A stretch of 64,000 bases of DNA from Altererythrobacter sp. H2 (lineage in GTDB: Bacteria > Pseudomonadota > Alphaproteobacteria > Sphingomonadales > Sphingomonadaceae). Position numbers and translations under genes: made by a program. Under the pieces are notes generated by a model. The model had not been told where the DNA came from. It ran no database searches and saw only the letters and a list, made by a program, of their open reading frames with translations. Shown here piece after piece: positions 7,993 through 16,946 of the stretch (position 1 is its first letter; each line of letters begins with the position of its first letter). The stretch covers positions 1,488,001-1,552,000 of the forward strand of contig NZ_CP141285.1 in assembly GCF_035319885.1 (NCBI RefSeq). Reading direction: 5' to 3'.

Positions 7993-10539
7993 ATGCGTAA
8001 GAATTCCGGATATCTCGGTGGTCTGGGCCTGGCGGGCTCGACCCTGGCGTTTGCCGTCGTGGCGATGACCACGATGACCGCTGCCCCGGTGGCGGCAGAA
8101 GAGTGCTTGCTCGACGATGGCGATCCCGCGTTTGAAGGCGTGGTTGATGACGCACTGCTCGTACCGCCGACCGATTCGACCGGCGGCGCAGTCTCGACCG
8201 GACCGGGAAGCACCGATTCGCTCGCATGCGGCCCGAATGCACAGGCAACGGGGGCAAACAGCACCGCGGTTGGGGCAAACACTTCGGCGACAGGTGACCA
8301 ATCGACCGCCGTGGGCAGCCTTGCCTCCGCAGGTGGGCGCAATTCCGTCGCGATGGGCCGCGTCGCTACCGCATCCGGTAGCGAAGCGGTCGCCATGGGC
8401 TTCCGTTCCACGGCCAGCGGTGCCAACTCGGTCGCCTTGGGGCGTGAGAGCCAAGCCACAGGCGCTGGTGCCTTTGCAGCGGGCTCTTTCGCGCTTGCTT
8501 CGGGTCGCGCCTCGACCGCAACCGGCTTTGGGGCGGCGGCGCAGGGCGAAACCTCGACTGCTGTCGGGACGCTCGCGGTCGCATCGGGCGACGATGCTGT
8601 GGCGATTGGTGAATCGGCTATTTCTTCCGGCCTGAACTCCGTCTCGGTCGGTTCGGAAAGCTCGGCAACGCAGCCGGGCACGTCGGCCTTCGGCTGGCGC
8701 GCCAATGCGACCGGCGTCCGTTCGACGGCGCTCGGTCACCTGACAGTAGCGAGCGGCACCCGCTCGACTGCGGTGGGTGAAGCAGCGCAGGCAACCGGTT
8801 CCCAATCAATTGCGGTTGGCAACCTGGCATCATCGACCGCCGTCCTCAGCGTGGCGATTGGTGGTGACAACGATGGCAACTTGATTGGTGCCACGGCCAG
8901 CGGCCCCGGCGGTGTTGCCATCGGTGGTGATGCTGATGCGAGTGGTTTCATATCCACTGCGCTGGGGGTCAGCAGCACTGCGTCAGGGGATCAAGGCACT
9001 TCGCTCGGCGGTTTCTCGACCGCCTCGGGCGACTTCAGCACGGCGGTTGGTATCGGTGCCAGTGCGACTGGCTTTGCCAGCAACGCTTATGGTGGCGGCG
9101 CCAATGCTTCTAATGAATTCACCGTCGCAATCGGCAACCTTTCCCAAGCCACTGGCGCTGCTGCCAATGCCATTGGGAATGGCTCAAACGCATCGGGTAG
9201 CTTCTCCGTCGCTCTGGGCAACGTAGCCCAAGCCACCGGAAACAATTCGGCTGCGCTGGGCAATGGTTCCGTGGCAGCCTTCGACAACTCGACCGCCGTC
9301 GGCGTCGGGACCGTCACCGACCGTGCTGGCCAGGTCAAGCTGGGCAACACGGGCAGCTCGGTAACGGTTGGCGATATCGCCGCCAGCACCGCCGCCCAGA
9401 CCGGGACCCTCTTCATGGCCACCACCGATGCCAGCGGTACGCTGGGCCAGGGCGTGGACGTGAGCACGCTGGCTTCGGTTGCCCAGGTCGATGCGCTCGA
9501 CGGACGTCTCACGACGGCCGAAGGTGATATCGTTGTTCTCGACGGACGTCTGACCACGGCCGAGGGCGACATTGTGGCACTCGACGGGCGCCTGACCACG
9601 GCGGAGGGCGACATTGTGGCGCTCGACGGACGCCTAACCACGGCCGAGGGTGACATTGTCGCTCTCGACGGACGTCTGACGACGGCTGAAGCAGGGATCG
9701 CCACCAACGCTTCGGCCATCGCTGCCAGCGCCACCGCAATTACGGCGCTCGACACGCGGGTCACGACCAACGAAGCCAACATCGCCACCAACACCACGAA
9801 TATCGCGGCCAATGCTTCGGCGATCACGGCTCTCGACACGCGGGTCGCGACCAACGAAACCAACATCGCGACAAACACGGCGAACATCGCGACGAACACC
9901 GCCAACATCGCCACCAACACCACGAATATCGCGGCCAATGCTTCGGCAATCACGGCGCTCGATACGCGGGTGACCACCAACACCAGCAACATTGCCACCA
10001 ACACGGCCAATATTGCTGTGAACGCTGGTAACATCGCCACCAACACAGCCAATATCGCTGTGAACGCTGGCAACATCGCCACCAACACCACCAATATTGC
10101 CGCGAACACGGCAGCAATCGGGGTGCTTGATACGCGGGTGACCACCAATACGACCAACATTGCTGCCAACTCGACGGCAATCAACGGTCTCAACACCCGG
10201 GTGACGGCAAACACCACCAACATCGCAGCTCTGCAGACCCTGACTCAGACCCATACCGGACAGATCAACCAGCTGTTCGGTGAAACCGCTGCCAACCGCG
10301 CAGCGATTGACCGGTCGAACGAAGGTGTGGCCATGGCGCTCGCGATGGAATCGCCGATGCTTCCCGCAGGCACCACGTTCGCTCTCTCGGGCGGCGTCGG
10401 TTACTTCGAAAGCCAGGGTGCCGGCACGCTCGCCATCTCGGCCCGGGTCAGCGAAAACGCTGCCTTCTCGGCCGGCGTCGGTATCGGCTTCGACAGCGGC
10501 GAAGTCGGTGCACGTGGCGGCTTCCAAGTCGCCTGGTAA
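7993..10539 (+). CDS. YadA-like trimeric autotransporter adhesin
   Basis: 848 residues (from the ATG at 7993, preceded by GGGAG) with the full domain plan of a type Vc secreted adhesin. A signal peptide occupies residues 1-35, ending near APVAAEE. About residues 80-450 form a head of YadA-head (Hep_Hag) repeats with the pattern AxGxxSxAxGxxAxA, such as NSTAVGANTSATGDQSTAVG. A stalk follows at about 490-750, first five 14-residue LDGRLTTAEGDIV units, then heptads of the NIATNTA type with N at core positions. The last 75 residues are the YadA anchor, forming four strands per monomer and ending in GGFQVAW. The trimer would secrete and display itself on the outer membrane and bind surfaces or host matrix. 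A specific ligand cannot be inferred. Confidence 0.93.
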   Translation: MRKNSGYLGGLGLAGSTLAFAVVAMTTMTAAPVAAEECLLDDGDPAFEGVVDDALLVPPTDSTGGAVSTGPGSTDSLACGPNAQATGANSTAVGANTSATGDQSTAVGSLASAGGRNSVAMGRVATASGSEAVAMGFRSTASGANSVALGRESQATGAGAFAAGSFALASGRASTATGFGAAAQGETSTAVGTLAVASGDDAVAIGESAISSGLNSVSVGSESSATQPGTSAFGWRANATGVRSTALGHLTVASGTRSTAVGEAAQATGSQSIAVGNLASSTAVLSVAIGGDNDGNLIGATASGPGGVAIGGDADASGFISTALGVSSTASGDQGTSLGGFSTASGDFSTAVGIGASATGFASNAYGGGANASNEFTVAIGNLSQATGAAANAIGNGSNASGSFSVALGNVAQATGNNSAALGNGSVAAFDNSTAVGVGTVTDRAGQVKLGNTGSSVTVGDIAASTAAQTGTLFMATTDASGTLGQGVDVSTLASVAQVDALDGRLTTAEGDIVVLDGRLTTAEGDIVALDGRLTTAEGDIVALDGRLTTAEGDIVALDGRLTTAEAGIATNASAIAASATAITALDTRVTTNEANIATNTTNIAANASAITALDTRVATNETNIATNTANIATNTANIATNTTNIAANASAITALDTRVTTNTSNIATNTANIAVNAGNIATNTANIAVNAGNIATNTTNIAANTAAIGVLDTRVTTNTTNIAANSTAINGLNTRVTANTTNIAALQTLTQTHTGQINQLFGETAANRAAIDRSNEGVAMALAMESPMLPAGTTFALSGGVGYFESQGAGTLAISARVSENAAFSAGVGIGFDSGEVGARGGFQVAW
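9496..9690 (+). repeat. 42-bp tandem repeats coding the adhesin stalk (14-aa unit)
   Basis: Units begin at 9496, 9538, 9580, 9622 and 9664 (the last truncated to 27 bp) and each encodes LDGRLTTAEGDIV plus one variable residue. Copies differ at a few silent positions, so they are old or have been partly scrambled, but they remain similar enough for slippage or recombination to change stalk length. Confidence 0.85.
9748..10230 (+). repeat. Heptad-coding repeats of the adhesin coiled-coil stalk
   Basis: About 160 codons made of 7-residue units close to NIATNTA/NIAANAS, interrupted by LDTRVTTN segments that recur about every 27-48 residues. Asn recurs at a fixed heptad position, typical of trimeric coiled-coil stalks that coordinate anions in the core. 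Several blocks are nearly identical in DNA (for example around 9790-9840 and 9910-9960). Confidence 0.8.
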
Positions 10540-10557
10540 GCCGTTACAGCTGCGGTC

Positions 10558-11103
10558 ATGAAATTGATCGCCCGAAACAGGAAGATGCCGGGGCTTCGCG
10601 CTCCGGCATTTTTCTTTGCCGCCCTGGCCTGTGCCGCCACCGCTCCTGCTTTTGCGCAGGTCCAGCAAGTGCAGGGGCAGCCGACCGTCCAGCCGCCGGC
10701 TTCCATGCGCCCGACGCCCAGCCAGCTCGAACTGTCGAAGCTGATCTGGTCCACTTTTGCCGCAGTCGACCATGCCAACCGTTCGGGCAATTATTCGGTG
10801 CTGCGCGACATATCCTCGCAAGGGTTCCAGATTGCCAACACCGCGTCGCGCCTGTCGGAGATTTTTGCCGGGTTGCGCAATTCGCAGATCGATCTGTCGA
10901 ACGCCTTCCTCGTGCCGCCCACATACCTTGAGGCGCCACGGCTGGTGCGCGAGGACCTGTTCCAGGTGAAAGGCCTGTTCCAGCTCCGCCCGATTTCGCT
11001 GGCTTTCGACTTCACTTACCAGTGGGAACAGGGGCGCTGGAAACTCTACGCGATCAACATCACCCCTGCCGAAATGGTCCAGCAGGCACCGGCCGCACGC
11101 TAG
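10558..11103 (+). CDS. Small exported protein downstream of the adhesin
   Basis: 181 residues with a signal peptide (hydrophobic core FFFAALACAATAPAFAQ, residues 18-34) and a QVQQVQGQP linker. The mature domain has TPSQLELSKLIWSTFAAVDHANRSGNYSVLRD and later WEQGRWKLYAINITP, a pattern resembling small NTF2/SnoaL-like or DUF4864-like periplasmic domains; this assignment is tentative. It lies 18 bp after the adhesin stop on the same strand. A strong hairpin with a T-run sits within its first 20 codons, so co-transcription with the adhesin may be reduced or controlled. The alternative start at Met10 (10585) falls at the base of that hairpin. The function is unknown. Confidence 0.75.
   Translation: MKLIARNRKMPGLRAPAFFFAALACAATAPAFAQVQQVQGQPTVQPPASMRPTPSQLELSKLIWSTFAAVDHANRSGNYSVLRDISSQGFQIANTASRLSEIFAGLRNSQIDLSNAFLVPPTYLEAPRLVREDLFQVKGLFQLRPISLAFDFTYQWEQGRWKLYAINITPAEMVQQAPAAR
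10585..10613 (+). terminator. Intrinsic terminator overlapping the start of the next coding region
   Basis: Bases 10585-10594 and 10600-10609 form a 10-bp stem (one G-U pair) with a TTCGC loop, followed directly by TTTTT and then CTTT. This is a textbook Rho-independent terminator, placed 45 bp after the adhesin stop codon. It lies inside the first 20 codons of the exported-protein gene at 10558-11103, so it is also coding sequence. Confidence 0.8.
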
Positions 11104-11115
11104 GCCGTTCCGGCT

Positions 11116-12513
11116 TCAGCCATGGCCTGCCGGTGCGGGAACCGGCCCCAGCGCTTCCCCCATGCGCCGGATCTGCGTGACCTTATCATGGAGCGGACGC
11201 CAGTCGTCACGCTCGTCAATGGCGGACCAGAGCGCCTCGACCTCATCGATCAGCAGGGAAACCGGTGCTTCCTCGCGCCACCAGGCACGCGCATAGCGTG
11301 AGTCATGATAGCCAGCGAGGGCGTCCTTGACCGGTCCATCCACAAGCTGGCGGGCGCGGATGCGGTGGAAGAAGGCGTCAGGTTGTTCTCTGCTGTCCCG
11401 CATGGTTGCCTCGCAGGCCGCCACCAGGGCCATGTCGGCCTCGCCGCCCTTGGGCTCCACGCCCAGACGCCAGCACCAGCGCCGGGCGACCGCTGCCATG
11501 TAGAGCGGCCCGAACCGCTCCAGCGCGGCGATCAGCGGCGGGGCGTCTGCCAGCAGGCGCAGTGCCACCGCCAACTGCCCGCAGTTCCAGTGGACCGCCT
11601 CCGGCTGACGGCCGAAGGCATAGAGCCCGCCATGGTCGAAATAGGCGGCGGTAAACCCCTGGTCCCATGTGGGCAGCCAACGCCAAGGGCCATAGTCGAA
11701 ACTCTCGCCCGAAATGTTCATGTTGTCAGTGTTGAGCACGCCGTGGACGAACCCTGCCACCATCCATGCAGCAGCCAGATCGGCCACCCGTTCCACCACC
11801 TGATGGAGCAGGATTACCGCTGGCTGCTCACGCCCGGGCGCATCCTGCGGCGGAAGCGGGCCGGGGAACTGTGCCAGGCAGTAGTCGACCAGCTGCGCCA
11901 TCTCGTCGGCCTGCTCCAGCGCCAGCAGCCGCTGGAAGGTGCCGAAGCGGATGTGTCCGTGGCTGAGCCTGGTCAGCACGGCAGAGCGGGTGGGGGAGGG
12001 CTCGTCGCCGCGCCACAGCTTCTCGCCGGTTTCGATCACGGAAAAGGTCTTCGATGTGTTGACGCCCAGCGCCTCCAGCATTTCGGTCGCGAGGATTTCG
12101 CGGACCGCGCCTTTGAGCGTCAGCCGCCCGTCGCCGCTGCGCGACCATGGCGTCTGGCCCGATCCCTTGGTGCCGAGGTCGAGCAATCGCCCTTCGCCGT
12201 CCCTCAGCTGGGCAAACAGGAACCCGCGCCCGTCCCCGATTTCGGGGTTGTAGACCCGGAACTGGTGGCCGTGATAGCGCAGGGCGAGCGGCTGGGGCAG
12301 GTTGCCGGGCAGCGGTTCGAACCGGCCGAAGTGGCGTTCCCACTCCGCATCGGTCAGACGGTCAAGCCCCACGGCCCTGTCCCACCTGTGGTTGCGGAAA
12401 CGGATCGTCGTGCCGGGAAAGTCAGCCGCAGCCACCGGGTCGCCCAGCCAGGGGGCCAGGGGCAGGATTGCGGGATCGGGGCGATACGGCGCGGCTTGCG
12501 GTTCTGGTCGCAT
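11116..12513 (-). CDS. selO: Protein adenylyltransferase SelO (YdiU/UPF0061)
   Basis: 465 residues, close to the family norm. SelO is a pseudokinase-fold enzyme that transfers AMP from ATP to Ser/Thr/Tyr of proteins, linked to redox stress. Visible motifs are the nucleotide-binding LLDLGTKGSGQTPWSRSGDG near residue 107, LKGAVREILATEMLEALG, and the metal/catalytic region NTDNMNISGESFDYGPW near residue 235. The C-terminus (GPVPAPAGHG) has no Cys, unlike the redox-active CxxC/U tail of some homologues. The start at 12513 (MRPEPQAAP) is preferred over 12582 because it leaves a promoter region before the divergent hydrolase gene at 12606. Confidence 0.9.
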   Translation of the reverse strand: MRPEPQAAPYRPDPAILPLAPWLGDPVAAADFPGTTIRFRNHRWDRAVGLDRLTDAEWERHFGRFEPLPGNLPQPLALRYHGHQFRVYNPEIGDGRGFLFAQLRDGEGRLLDLGTKGSGQTPWSRSGDGRLTLKGAVREILATEMLEALGVNTSKTFSVIETGEKLWRGDEPSPTRSAVLTRLSHGHIRFGTFQRLLALEQADEMAQLVDYCLAQFPGPLPPQDAPGREQPAVILLHQVVERVADLAAAWMVAGFVHGVLNTDNMNISGESFDYGPWRWLPTWDQGFTAAYFDHGGLYAFGRQPEAVHWNCGQLAVALRLLADAPPLIAALERFGPLYMAAVARRWCWRLGVEPKGGEADMALVAACEATMRDSREQPDAFFHRIRARQLVDGPVKDALAGYHDSRYARAWWREEAPVSLLIDEVEALWSAIDERDDWRPLHDKVTQIRRMGEALGPVPAPAGHG

Positions 12514-12605
12514 CGCGCGATAGTGGGCGCGGGCGTCCGTGCTGGCAAGGCAGGGCGCCGCATTGTTTTTCCAGAGCAGCATTTCCGGGGGTTGGCAGAG
12601 CGCAG

Positions 12606-13466
12606 ATGGACACCAGTTACCAGGACCGCTTCTGGACCAGCCCTGACGGCTTGAAACTGCATTTTCGCGATTACCCGGGCCGGGACGATCGCCTGCCGGT
12701 TCTTTGCCTGCACGGGCTGACCCGCAACGCGCGCGATTTCGAGCAGCTGGCAGCGCATCTGGCGGGGGAACGCCGGATCCTCGCCCTCGACATGCGCGGG
12801 CGCGGTGACAGCGAATATGCGCGCGACAGCGCCACCTACAATCCGGTCACCTATGTCGGCGATGTCATCGCGCTGCTGGAGCAGGAGGGGATCGCGCAGT
12901 TCATTGCGGTTGGCACTTCGCTCGGCGGGCTGATGACCATGCTGATGGCCTCGATTGCGCCGCAGCGCCTTGCCGGGGCCGTGCTCAATGACATCGGGCC
13001 GGAGGTTGATCCGTCCGGTATTGACCGGATTCGCGAATACCTGGGGCAGGCACGCAGTTTCCCGACCTGGATGCACGCGGCCCGCGCCTTGCAGGAAGTT
13101 CACGGGGCATCGCACCCCGGCTTTGCCATCGAGGACTGGCTGGCGATGGCCAAGCGGTGCATGGTGGTGCAGCAGAACGGCCGGATCGGGTTCGATTACG
13201 ACATGGCGATTGCCGAGCCGTTCCGCGATGCCGAAGGGGCTGTGCCGCCTGACCTGTGGCCTGCGTTCGAGGCGCTTGCGGCTGCACCGCTGCTGATTGT
13301 TCGCGGGGGCGCATCCGACCTGCTGAAGCCTGAAACGCTGGCGGAAATGCTGCGCCGCCATCCCGATGCCGAAGCGGTCACCATTGCCGATGTGGGCCAT
13401 GCCCCCACGCTCGATGAGCCGGAAGCCGTGGCCGCTATCGACCGGCTGCTTGCCCGCCTTCCATGA
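12606..13466 (+). CDS. Alpha/beta hydrolase
   Basis: 286 residues of the alpha/beta-hydrolase fold. The oxyanion-hole region is LCLHGLTRNARDF near residue 35, and the nucleophile elbow is GTSLGG near residue 105 (Gly-x-Ser-x-Gly). The acid is probably Asp in the LLIVRGGASDLL region, and the His is in VGHAPTLDEPE near residue 265. Such proteins hydrolyse esters, lactones or similar bonds, and the substrate is not deducible. The ATG at 12606 begins MDTSYQDRFW. The stop codon overlaps the start of the glycosyltransferase gene by 4 bp (ATGA), indicating translational coupling. Confidence 0.9.
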   Translation: MDTSYQDRFWTSPDGLKLHFRDYPGRDDRLPVLCLHGLTRNARDFEQLAAHLAGERRILALDMRGRGDSEYARDSATYNPVTYVGDVIALLEQEGIAQFIAVGTSLGGLMTMLMASIAPQRLAGAVLNDIGPEVDPSGIDRIREYLGQARSFPTWMHAARALQEVHGASHPGFAIEDWLAMAKRCMVVQQNGRIGFDYDMAIAEPFRDAEGAVPPDLWPAFEALAAAPLLIVRGGASDLLKPETLAEMLRRHPDAEAVTIADVGHAPTLDEPEAVAAIDRLLARLP

Positions 13467-14614
13467 GCAGAAAGCCCGGCGCTTTCCCGCGCATCCTGCA
13501 TCTCCATTCGACCTTCTCGGCGGGCGGAAAAGAGCTTCGCTGCGCCCGTCTGATCAACGCCTTCGGGCCGCGGGTGGAGCATAGCATCGTATCGGCAGAG
13601 CCCGAGCGGATGGAAGCGGCAAAGCACATTTCCGCCTCAATTCCCGTCCGTTACCCGGCAGATTTGCCGACGCTTGTCGGGCGGCCCACACCGGGCCGGC
13701 TGCAGCGGCTGGCCAGGGCGATGGCCGGATACGACCTGATCCTCACCTACAACTGGGGGGCGATGGATGCGGTCATGGCGCATACCCTGTTCGGCGAAGC
13801 ACTGGGCCTGCCGCGGCTGATCCACCATGAGGACGGGTTCAACGCCGACGAGCGGGACAAGCTCAAATGGGGGCGCAACTGGTATCGCCGCATCGCCCTG
13901 GGCCGGGCCAGCGGGCTGGTCGTGCCCTCCGAAACGCTGGAGCGGATTGCACTGGAAGTGTGGGACCAGCCGATCGGGCGGGTCAGGCATATCCCCAACG
14001 GGGTCGATACCGCCCGCTTCGGCAAGCGGTGCCGCGCCGATGCCCTGCGCGGCGTGGTGAAGCGCCCGGACGAGCTGTGGGTGGGGACACTCGCGGGCCT
14101 GCGCCCGGTCAAGAACCTGACGCGGCTGGTCCGCGCCTTTGCCGGGTTGCCCGCGCAGTGGCAGCTGGTGATCGTTGGCGAGGGGCCGGAGCGGGAGGCA
14201 ATCCGCGCCCAGGCCTTGCAACTCGGTATCGAGCACCGCGTTCACCTGCCCGGCTTCGCCTCCGATCCGGCCCGCTTCGCCGGTCTGTTCGACATTTTCG
14301 CCTTGTCGTCCGACAGTGAACAGGCCCCCATTTCGCTGATCGAGGCGATGGCTGCAGGCTGCGCTGTCGCCTCCACCGATGTGGGCGACGTGGCGGCGAT
14401 GGTGGCTGAGCCGAACCGCCCTTTCATTGCCGCAAACGAAGCCGGGCTTGGCGCCGCCCTGTCTGCCCTTGCCACGGATGCGAACCTGCGGTCGAGCCTT
14501 GGCGAGGCCAACCGGGCCAGGGCGCGTGAAGCCTTTGATGAAAAGGCCATGATCGCCGCCTACCGCCGGCTCTATTCGTCTGCCCTGGGGGGCGACGGCC
14601 TGCCCAAACCCTGA
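13463..14614 (+). CDS. Glycosyltransferase family 4 protein
   Basis: 383 residues with the GT-B fold of GT4 retaining transferases. The N-terminal domain begins RILHLHSTFSAGGKELR, with the acceptor-site GG-K loop. The C-terminal donor domain has GTLAGLRPVKNLTRLVRAF, VIVGEGPEREAI and SDSEQAPISLIEAMAAGCAVA, the E-x7-E signature region that contacts the nucleotide sugar. It is probably cytoplasmic or membrane-peripheral, acting on a polysaccharide or lipid-linked sugar. It is coupled by a 4-bp overlap to the upstream alpha/beta hydrolase, but no polysaccharide gene cluster surrounds it, so its product is unknown. Confidence 0.9.
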   Translation: MSRKPGAFPRILHLHSTFSAGGKELRCARLINAFGPRVEHSIVSAEPERMEAAKHISASIPVRYPADLPTLVGRPTPGRLQRLARAMAGYDLILTYNWGAMDAVMAHTLFGEALGLPRLIHHEDGFNADERDKLKWGRNWYRRIALGRASGLVVPSETLERIALEVWDQPIGRVRHIPNGVDTARFGKRCRADALRGVVKRPDELWVGTLAGLRPVKNLTRLVRAFAGLPAQWQLVIVGEGPEREAIRAQALQLGIEHRVHLPGFASDPARFAGLFDIFALSSDSEQAPISLIEAMAAGCAVASTDVGDVAAMVAEPNRPFIAANEAGLGAALSALATDANLRSSLGEANRARAREAFDEKAMIAAYRRLYSSALGGDGLPKP

Positions 14615-14740
14615 ACCGGCCTTCACCCTCTGTTCACGCGGCGGGGGACAGGCACTGGCCGATGCAGGATTGTAAGTTGAATTGGCTCGCCCATCCGCTT
14701 AACACCGCGCCCGGATAGACAGCATAGCGAAAGAGCCTCT

Positions 14741-15520
14741 GTGGCCCTCACACCGACCAGCAACAAGACCGCCGAAGAGAAGAAAGCCGCGCAGGACGAA
14801 GTCCTGATGCGCGAGATCGACGATGCCGTGCGGGAGGACCAGTTTGCGGAATTTGCCGCACGCTATGGCAAGCCCATCCTTGGCGTGGTGGCGGCGGGGC
14901 TGCTGGCCTTTGCCGGCTACTTGTGGTGGGACGGGCAGCAGGAGGCCTCGCTGGAGGCCGATTCCGAAACTCTCGTCAGCGCGCTGGACCAGATCGAATC
15001 CGGCAACCTCGATTCCGGCGCAGCCACCTTGGAAACGCTGATTGCCGAAGGGAACGACGGCGCTGCGGCCATGGCCAAGCTGCTCAAGGCCGGTGTGATC
15101 ATGGAGCAGGGCAAGCCGGCCGACGCAGCCCGCCTCTATGCTGAAGTGGCTGCATCGGGCGATAGCCCGCCCGCGCTGCGTGACCTCGCCACCGTTCGCG
15201 AGATCGCCGCGACCTTTGACACGCGCAAGCCGGACGAAGTGATTGCCCGGCTCAAGCCGCTGGCGGTGCCCGGCAACGCCTATTTCGGCAGCGCCGGGGA
15301 AATGGTCGCCATGGCCTATCTGGAACAGGGCAAGCGCCGCGAGGCCGGAACCCTGTTCGCCGAAATCGCCAGGAGCGAGGACGTGCCGGAAGGGCTCAGG
15401 TCGCGTTCGCGCCAGATGGCCGGCCTTTTGGGGGTCGATGCGATCGAAGACGTCAACGAAGTGCTCGAAGCGACGCGGCTCGATGACGGTAGCGCCGCAC
15501 CGGCACCATCGGGCGAATAA
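14741..15520 (+). CDS. YfgM-like tetratricopeptide membrane protein
   Basis: 259 residues with a GTG start. A cytoplasmic N-terminal helix (about residues 10-45, charged) is followed by one transmembrane segment (PILGVVAAGLLAFAGYLWW, about 46-64). The remainder is a periplasmic TPR-like helical domain with ETLIAEGNDGAAAMAKLLKAG and AYLEQGKRREAGTLFAEIA. This is the YfgM/DUF2133 architecture, an ancillary subunit of the Sec translocon that works with periplasmic chaperones in E. coli. It lies directly before bamB, as yfgM does in many proteobacteria, 19 bp apart, so co-transcription is expected. Confidence 0.87.
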   Translation: MALTPTSNKTAEEKKAAQDEVLMREIDDAVREDQFAEFAARYGKPILGVVAAGLLAFAGYLWWDGQQEASLEADSETLVSALDQIESGNLDSGAATLETLIAEGNDGAAAMAKLLKAGVIMEQGKPADAARLYAEVAASGDSPPALRDLATVREIAATFDTRKPDEVIARLKPLAVPGNAYFGSAGEMVAMAYLEQGKRREAGTLFAEIARSEDVPEGLRSRSRQMAGLLGVDAIEDVNEVLEATRLDDGSAAPAPSGE

Positions 15521-15539
15521 GATGCAGGAAACGAAGTCC

Positions 15540-16892
15540 ATGATGCGTAAACCAGTCGGTACCCGTTCACTGCGCCTTGCAGCCGTGGCCCTGCTTGCAA
15601 CAAGCCTCGGCGCTTGCAGCGGCGGGCTGTTCGGCGGGGGCGACGACAAGACCACGCCGACCATCGGGACCCGTGTGCCCATCCTTTCGAAGATCGAGAG
15701 CGGTGCGGTGGTCGATCCTGCCCTGGCAGAAATTGCCGTTGTCCTGCCCCCGGCTCAGAGCAATCCGGCATGGCCGCAGGCTGGCGGCACGGCAAGCAAG
15801 TCTTACGGGCACCTAGCCCTGGGCGGCAGCGTGTCACGCGCCTGGACTGCGCAGATTGCCGGATCCAACAATCGCCGCCGGCTGGCCGCATCGCCCGTGG
15901 TGGGCGACGGGATGCTGTTCTCGGTCGATACCTCCGGCACGGTTCACGCCTTTGACGCGCAGACCGGGGCACGGCGCTGGTCCTACCAGATGGAACTGGC
16001 CGGCAACCTGCAGAACGCCGCTTTCGGGGGCGGGGCCAGCTTTGACAGCGGACGGGTCTATGCCACCAACGGCGTGGGCGAAGTCGTGGCGCTCGATGCG
16101 GCAACCGGCACCCAGGTGTGGAAGGTCAAGCCGGCTGGCCCGCTGCGCGGATCGCCCACGGTCGCCTTCAACACTGTGTTCGTGATGACGCAGGACAACC
16201 AGATCCACGCGATGACCGCCGCCACGGGTGAGCCGGTTTGGAGCGAAACGGGATCGATCTCGCAGGCCGGTGTGTTCGGCGTTGCCGCCCCGGCCGCCGG
16301 GCAGGGCACGATCGTGGCAGGCTACAGCTCGGGCGAGCTGGTTGCCTACCGGTACGAGAACGGCCGCACCTTGTGGTCGGACGCGCTGGCACTGACCTCG
16401 ATCTCGACCCAGGTTGGCTCGCTGACCGATATCGACGCCGATCCGATCATCGACCAGGGCCGCGTCTATGCGTTGGGCCAGGGCGGCCGCATGGCAGCCT
16501 ACGAACTGGTCACCGGACAGCGCCTGTGGGAACTCAACGTCGCCGGGATCTCGACCCCGGCCATCGCCGGTGAGTGGATTTTCGCTCTCACAGACGATTC
16601 CCGCCTGCTCGCCATTGCCCGCTCCACCGGCAAGATCCGCTGGATCACGCAGCTCGCCCGCTTCCGGGATGAAGAGGACAAGGAAGGCCCGATCTTCTGG
16701 ACCGGTCCTGTGCTGGCCGGGGGCAACCTGTGGGTCGCCAGCAGCCGGGGCGAGCTCTACCAGGTCAGCACTGGCGAAGGTTCAGCCAGCCTCCATTCCG
16801 ATCTGGGGGCTTCGGTCAGCCTGGCGCCCGTGGTCGCGAACAACACGCTCTACGTGCTGGACGACGACGGCCGGATCCACGCTTTCCGCTGA
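15540..16892 (+). CDS. bamB: Outer membrane assembly lipoprotein BamB
   Basis: 450 residues. The signal peptide ends in an LGAC lipobox (TSLGACSGG), so the protein is an outer-membrane lipoprotein. Eight PQQ-like beta-propeller repeats follow, visible as VHAFDAQTGARRWSY, VVALDAATGTQVWKV, IHAMTAATGEPVWSE and MAAYELVTGQRLWEL. BamB binds BamA and helps fold outer-membrane beta-barrels. The start at 15540 (MMRKPVG) is chosen because AGGAA lies 9 nt upstream; an in-frame ATG at 15522 is possible. The neighbouring yfgM-like gene supports the assignment. The usual der gene does not follow; a membrane methyltransferase does. Confidence 0.95.
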   Translation: MMRKPVGTRSLRLAAVALLATSLGACSGGLFGGGDDKTTPTIGTRVPILSKIESGAVVDPALAEIAVVLPPAQSNPAWPQAGGTASKSYGHLALGGSVSRAWTAQIAGSNNRRRLAASPVVGDGMLFSVDTSGTVHAFDAQTGARRWSYQMELAGNLQNAAFGGGASFDSGRVYATNGVGEVVALDAATGTQVWKVKPAGPLRGSPTVAFNTVFVMTQDNQIHAMTAATGEPVWSETGSISQAGVFGVAAPAAGQGTIVAGYSSGELVAYRYENGRTLWSDALALTSISTQVGSLTDIDADPIIDQGRVYALGQGGRMAAYELVTGQRLWELNVAGISTPAIAGEWIFALTDDSRLLAIARSTGKIRWITQLARFRDEEDKEGPIFWTGPVLAGGNLWVASSRGELYQVSTGEGSASLHSDLGASVSLAPVVANNTLYVLDDDGRIHAFR

Positions 16893-16946
16893 GCGGGCAG
16901 GCGCGTTACGCCGGCTTTAACCCTTTTATCCTAGTTCCCTCGCGTG

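Noticed and set aside
9087-10223. Long minus-strand open frame (378 aa) inside the adhesin gene
   Set aside because: It is antisense to the tandem repeats and consists of Val/Ala-rich low-complexity text, a shadow of the stalk repeats.
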